DNA of 5,891 nucleotides from Gammaproteobacteria bacterium. Its GTDB lineage: Bacteria > Pseudomonadota > Gammaproteobacteria > Enterobacterales > Alteromonadaceae. Location of the stretch: the NCBI GenBank assembly GCA_027484495.1, contig JAIXSW010000223.1:1-5891 (forward strand). The letters run 5' to 3'. Shown in pieces: positions 5,252-5,891 of this stretch (within the stretch, counting starts at the first letter, position 1; each line of letters begins with the position of its first letter). The position numbers and the translations under genes are program-made. The notes beneath the pieces were generated by a model. The model did not search any database. It worked only from the letters and a program-made list of their open reading frames with translations, and was not told the origin of the DNA.

Positions 5252-5891
5252 ACTCGATGAACTGCTCTAACGCCTCTTCATCGACTTCCGCTTGCGGCGG
5301 ATTGCCATCATATTGTTTGTAGTCCTGACGCTGGAAATAAGCGTCACGAACAAACAAATACGGGTCAAGCGAGTCGTTCAGCAGTTTTTCCTGACTCATC
5401 AGCTGTTCCCGGCCATCCAATGCACCGATAACAAAACGGCCAATCGATAACGGCGTGTTTAATAAAGCCAGCGGGAAATACAGATTATCGACCACACGGC
5501 CGGTCGCATCCCGCACTGTCGTTGGGCCCATACCAGGCACCATCACATAAGGACCGTGGCCTAAGCCCCAGACGCCCAGCGTCTGACTGAAATCTTCGTT
5601 TTGCAGTGGCAACTCAAAGTGCGACGCCACATCAAAGAAACCCAATACCCCTACGGTACTGTTGACGAGGAAACGCCCCGCGGAAATCGCGGAGCTTTTT
5701 GGTTTGCCCTGTAGCACAGCATTGATAAAGCTGGCAGGTTCATCCAGGTTTTGCACCATATTGGCAAGGCCAGTCCGCACCGGCTTTGGCGTGACGGTCA
5801 TATATCCGACTGTGGCCGGGCGCAGCAGATATGGGTCAAGATATTCGTAATTCAGCGTCCAGGTCTTGCGGTTCAATGACTCCATCGGATC
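5250..5891 (-). CDS. mlaA: MlaA (VacJ) outer-membrane lipoprotein for lipid asymmetry, 5'-truncated by the window
   Basis: MlaA is the outer-membrane component of the Mla pathway. With porins it removes mislocalised phospholipids from the outer leaflet and passes them to periplasmic MlaC for return to the inner membrane. About 213 codons are present. The frame is open through the right edge, with Asp-Pro codons ahead of the Met at 5885. DPMESLNR aligns with DPLEGFNR near residue 30 of the E. coli protein as I recall it, so that Met is internal and the signal peptide and lipobox Cys lie outside the window. Conserved segments, numbered from that Met: LDPYLLRP (16-23), NLDEPASFINAVLQG (46-60), RFLVNSTVGVLGFFDVA (71-87), LGVWGLGHGPYVMVPGMG (103-120) and DPYLFVRDAYFQRQDY (174-189). 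The tail is acidic (VDEEALEQFIE). No other mla gene is nearby, as in E. coli, where mlaA is unlinked to mlaFEDCB. Confidence 0.95.
   Translation of the reverse strand, partial: DPMESLNRKTWTLNYEYLDPYLLRPATVGYMTVTPKPVRTGLANMVQNLDEPASFINAVLQGKPKSSAISAGRFLVNSTVGVLGFFDVASHFELPLQNEDFSQTLGVWGLGHGPYVMVPGMGPTTVRDATGRVVDNLYFPLALLNTPLSIGRFVIGALDGREQLMSQEKLLNDSLDPYLFVRDAYFQRQDYKQYDGNPPQAEVDEEALEQFIE

Noticed and set aside
5886..5891. The window ends at GGATC, as a Sau3A/BamHI clone end might
   Set aside because: A GATC at the edge is easily chance, and the mlaA frame runs smoothly through it to the window end.

Overview
The window looks like ordinary chromosomal housekeeping DNA from a gammaproteobacterium. 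The prolyl-tRNA synthetase, the TrmO tail and MlaA closely resemble what I recall of their E. coli counterparts. The small membrane gene and the style of peptide transporter suggest the Alteromonadales/Rheinheimera side of the class. That placement is inferred from remembered protein similarity, not from a search. No mobile element, CRISPR array, phage gene, tRNA or rRNA was seen.

Layout. Bases 1-317 hold the 3' end of trmO (tRNA m6t6A37 methyltransferase) on the + strand. A secreted six-bladed Kelch beta-propeller gene (193-1290) overlaps its tail by 125 bases. proS (1343-3067) follows and ends at a strong Rho-independent terminator (3085-3116). A small uncharacterised two-helix membrane protein gene (3179-3475, +) comes next. 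It converges on a proton-dependent oligopeptide transporter gene (3538-5046, -), and the two share a bidirectional terminator (3496-3524). At the right edge is a 5'-truncated mlaA (5250-5891, -), ended by its own terminator (5201-5234). The transporter's leader lies between 5047 and about 5200.

How the genes relate. trmO and proS both serve tRNA function and are neighbours in E. coli; here a Kelch gene sits between them. The remaining genes are envelope functions (inner-membrane peptide uptake, outer-membrane lipid asymmetry, an unknown membrane protein) with no evident shared pathway.

Most interesting points. First, the trmO tail and the Kelch signal peptide are encoded by the same bases in two frames, and that stretch contains a 15-base tandem repeat that lengthens both proteins. 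Second, a 23-codon ORF with its own Shine-Dalgarno precedes the transporter and overlaps its start codon as ATGA. It could be a translationally coupled leader peptide or a frameshifted N-terminal extension. I did not find a convincing new multi-gene system.
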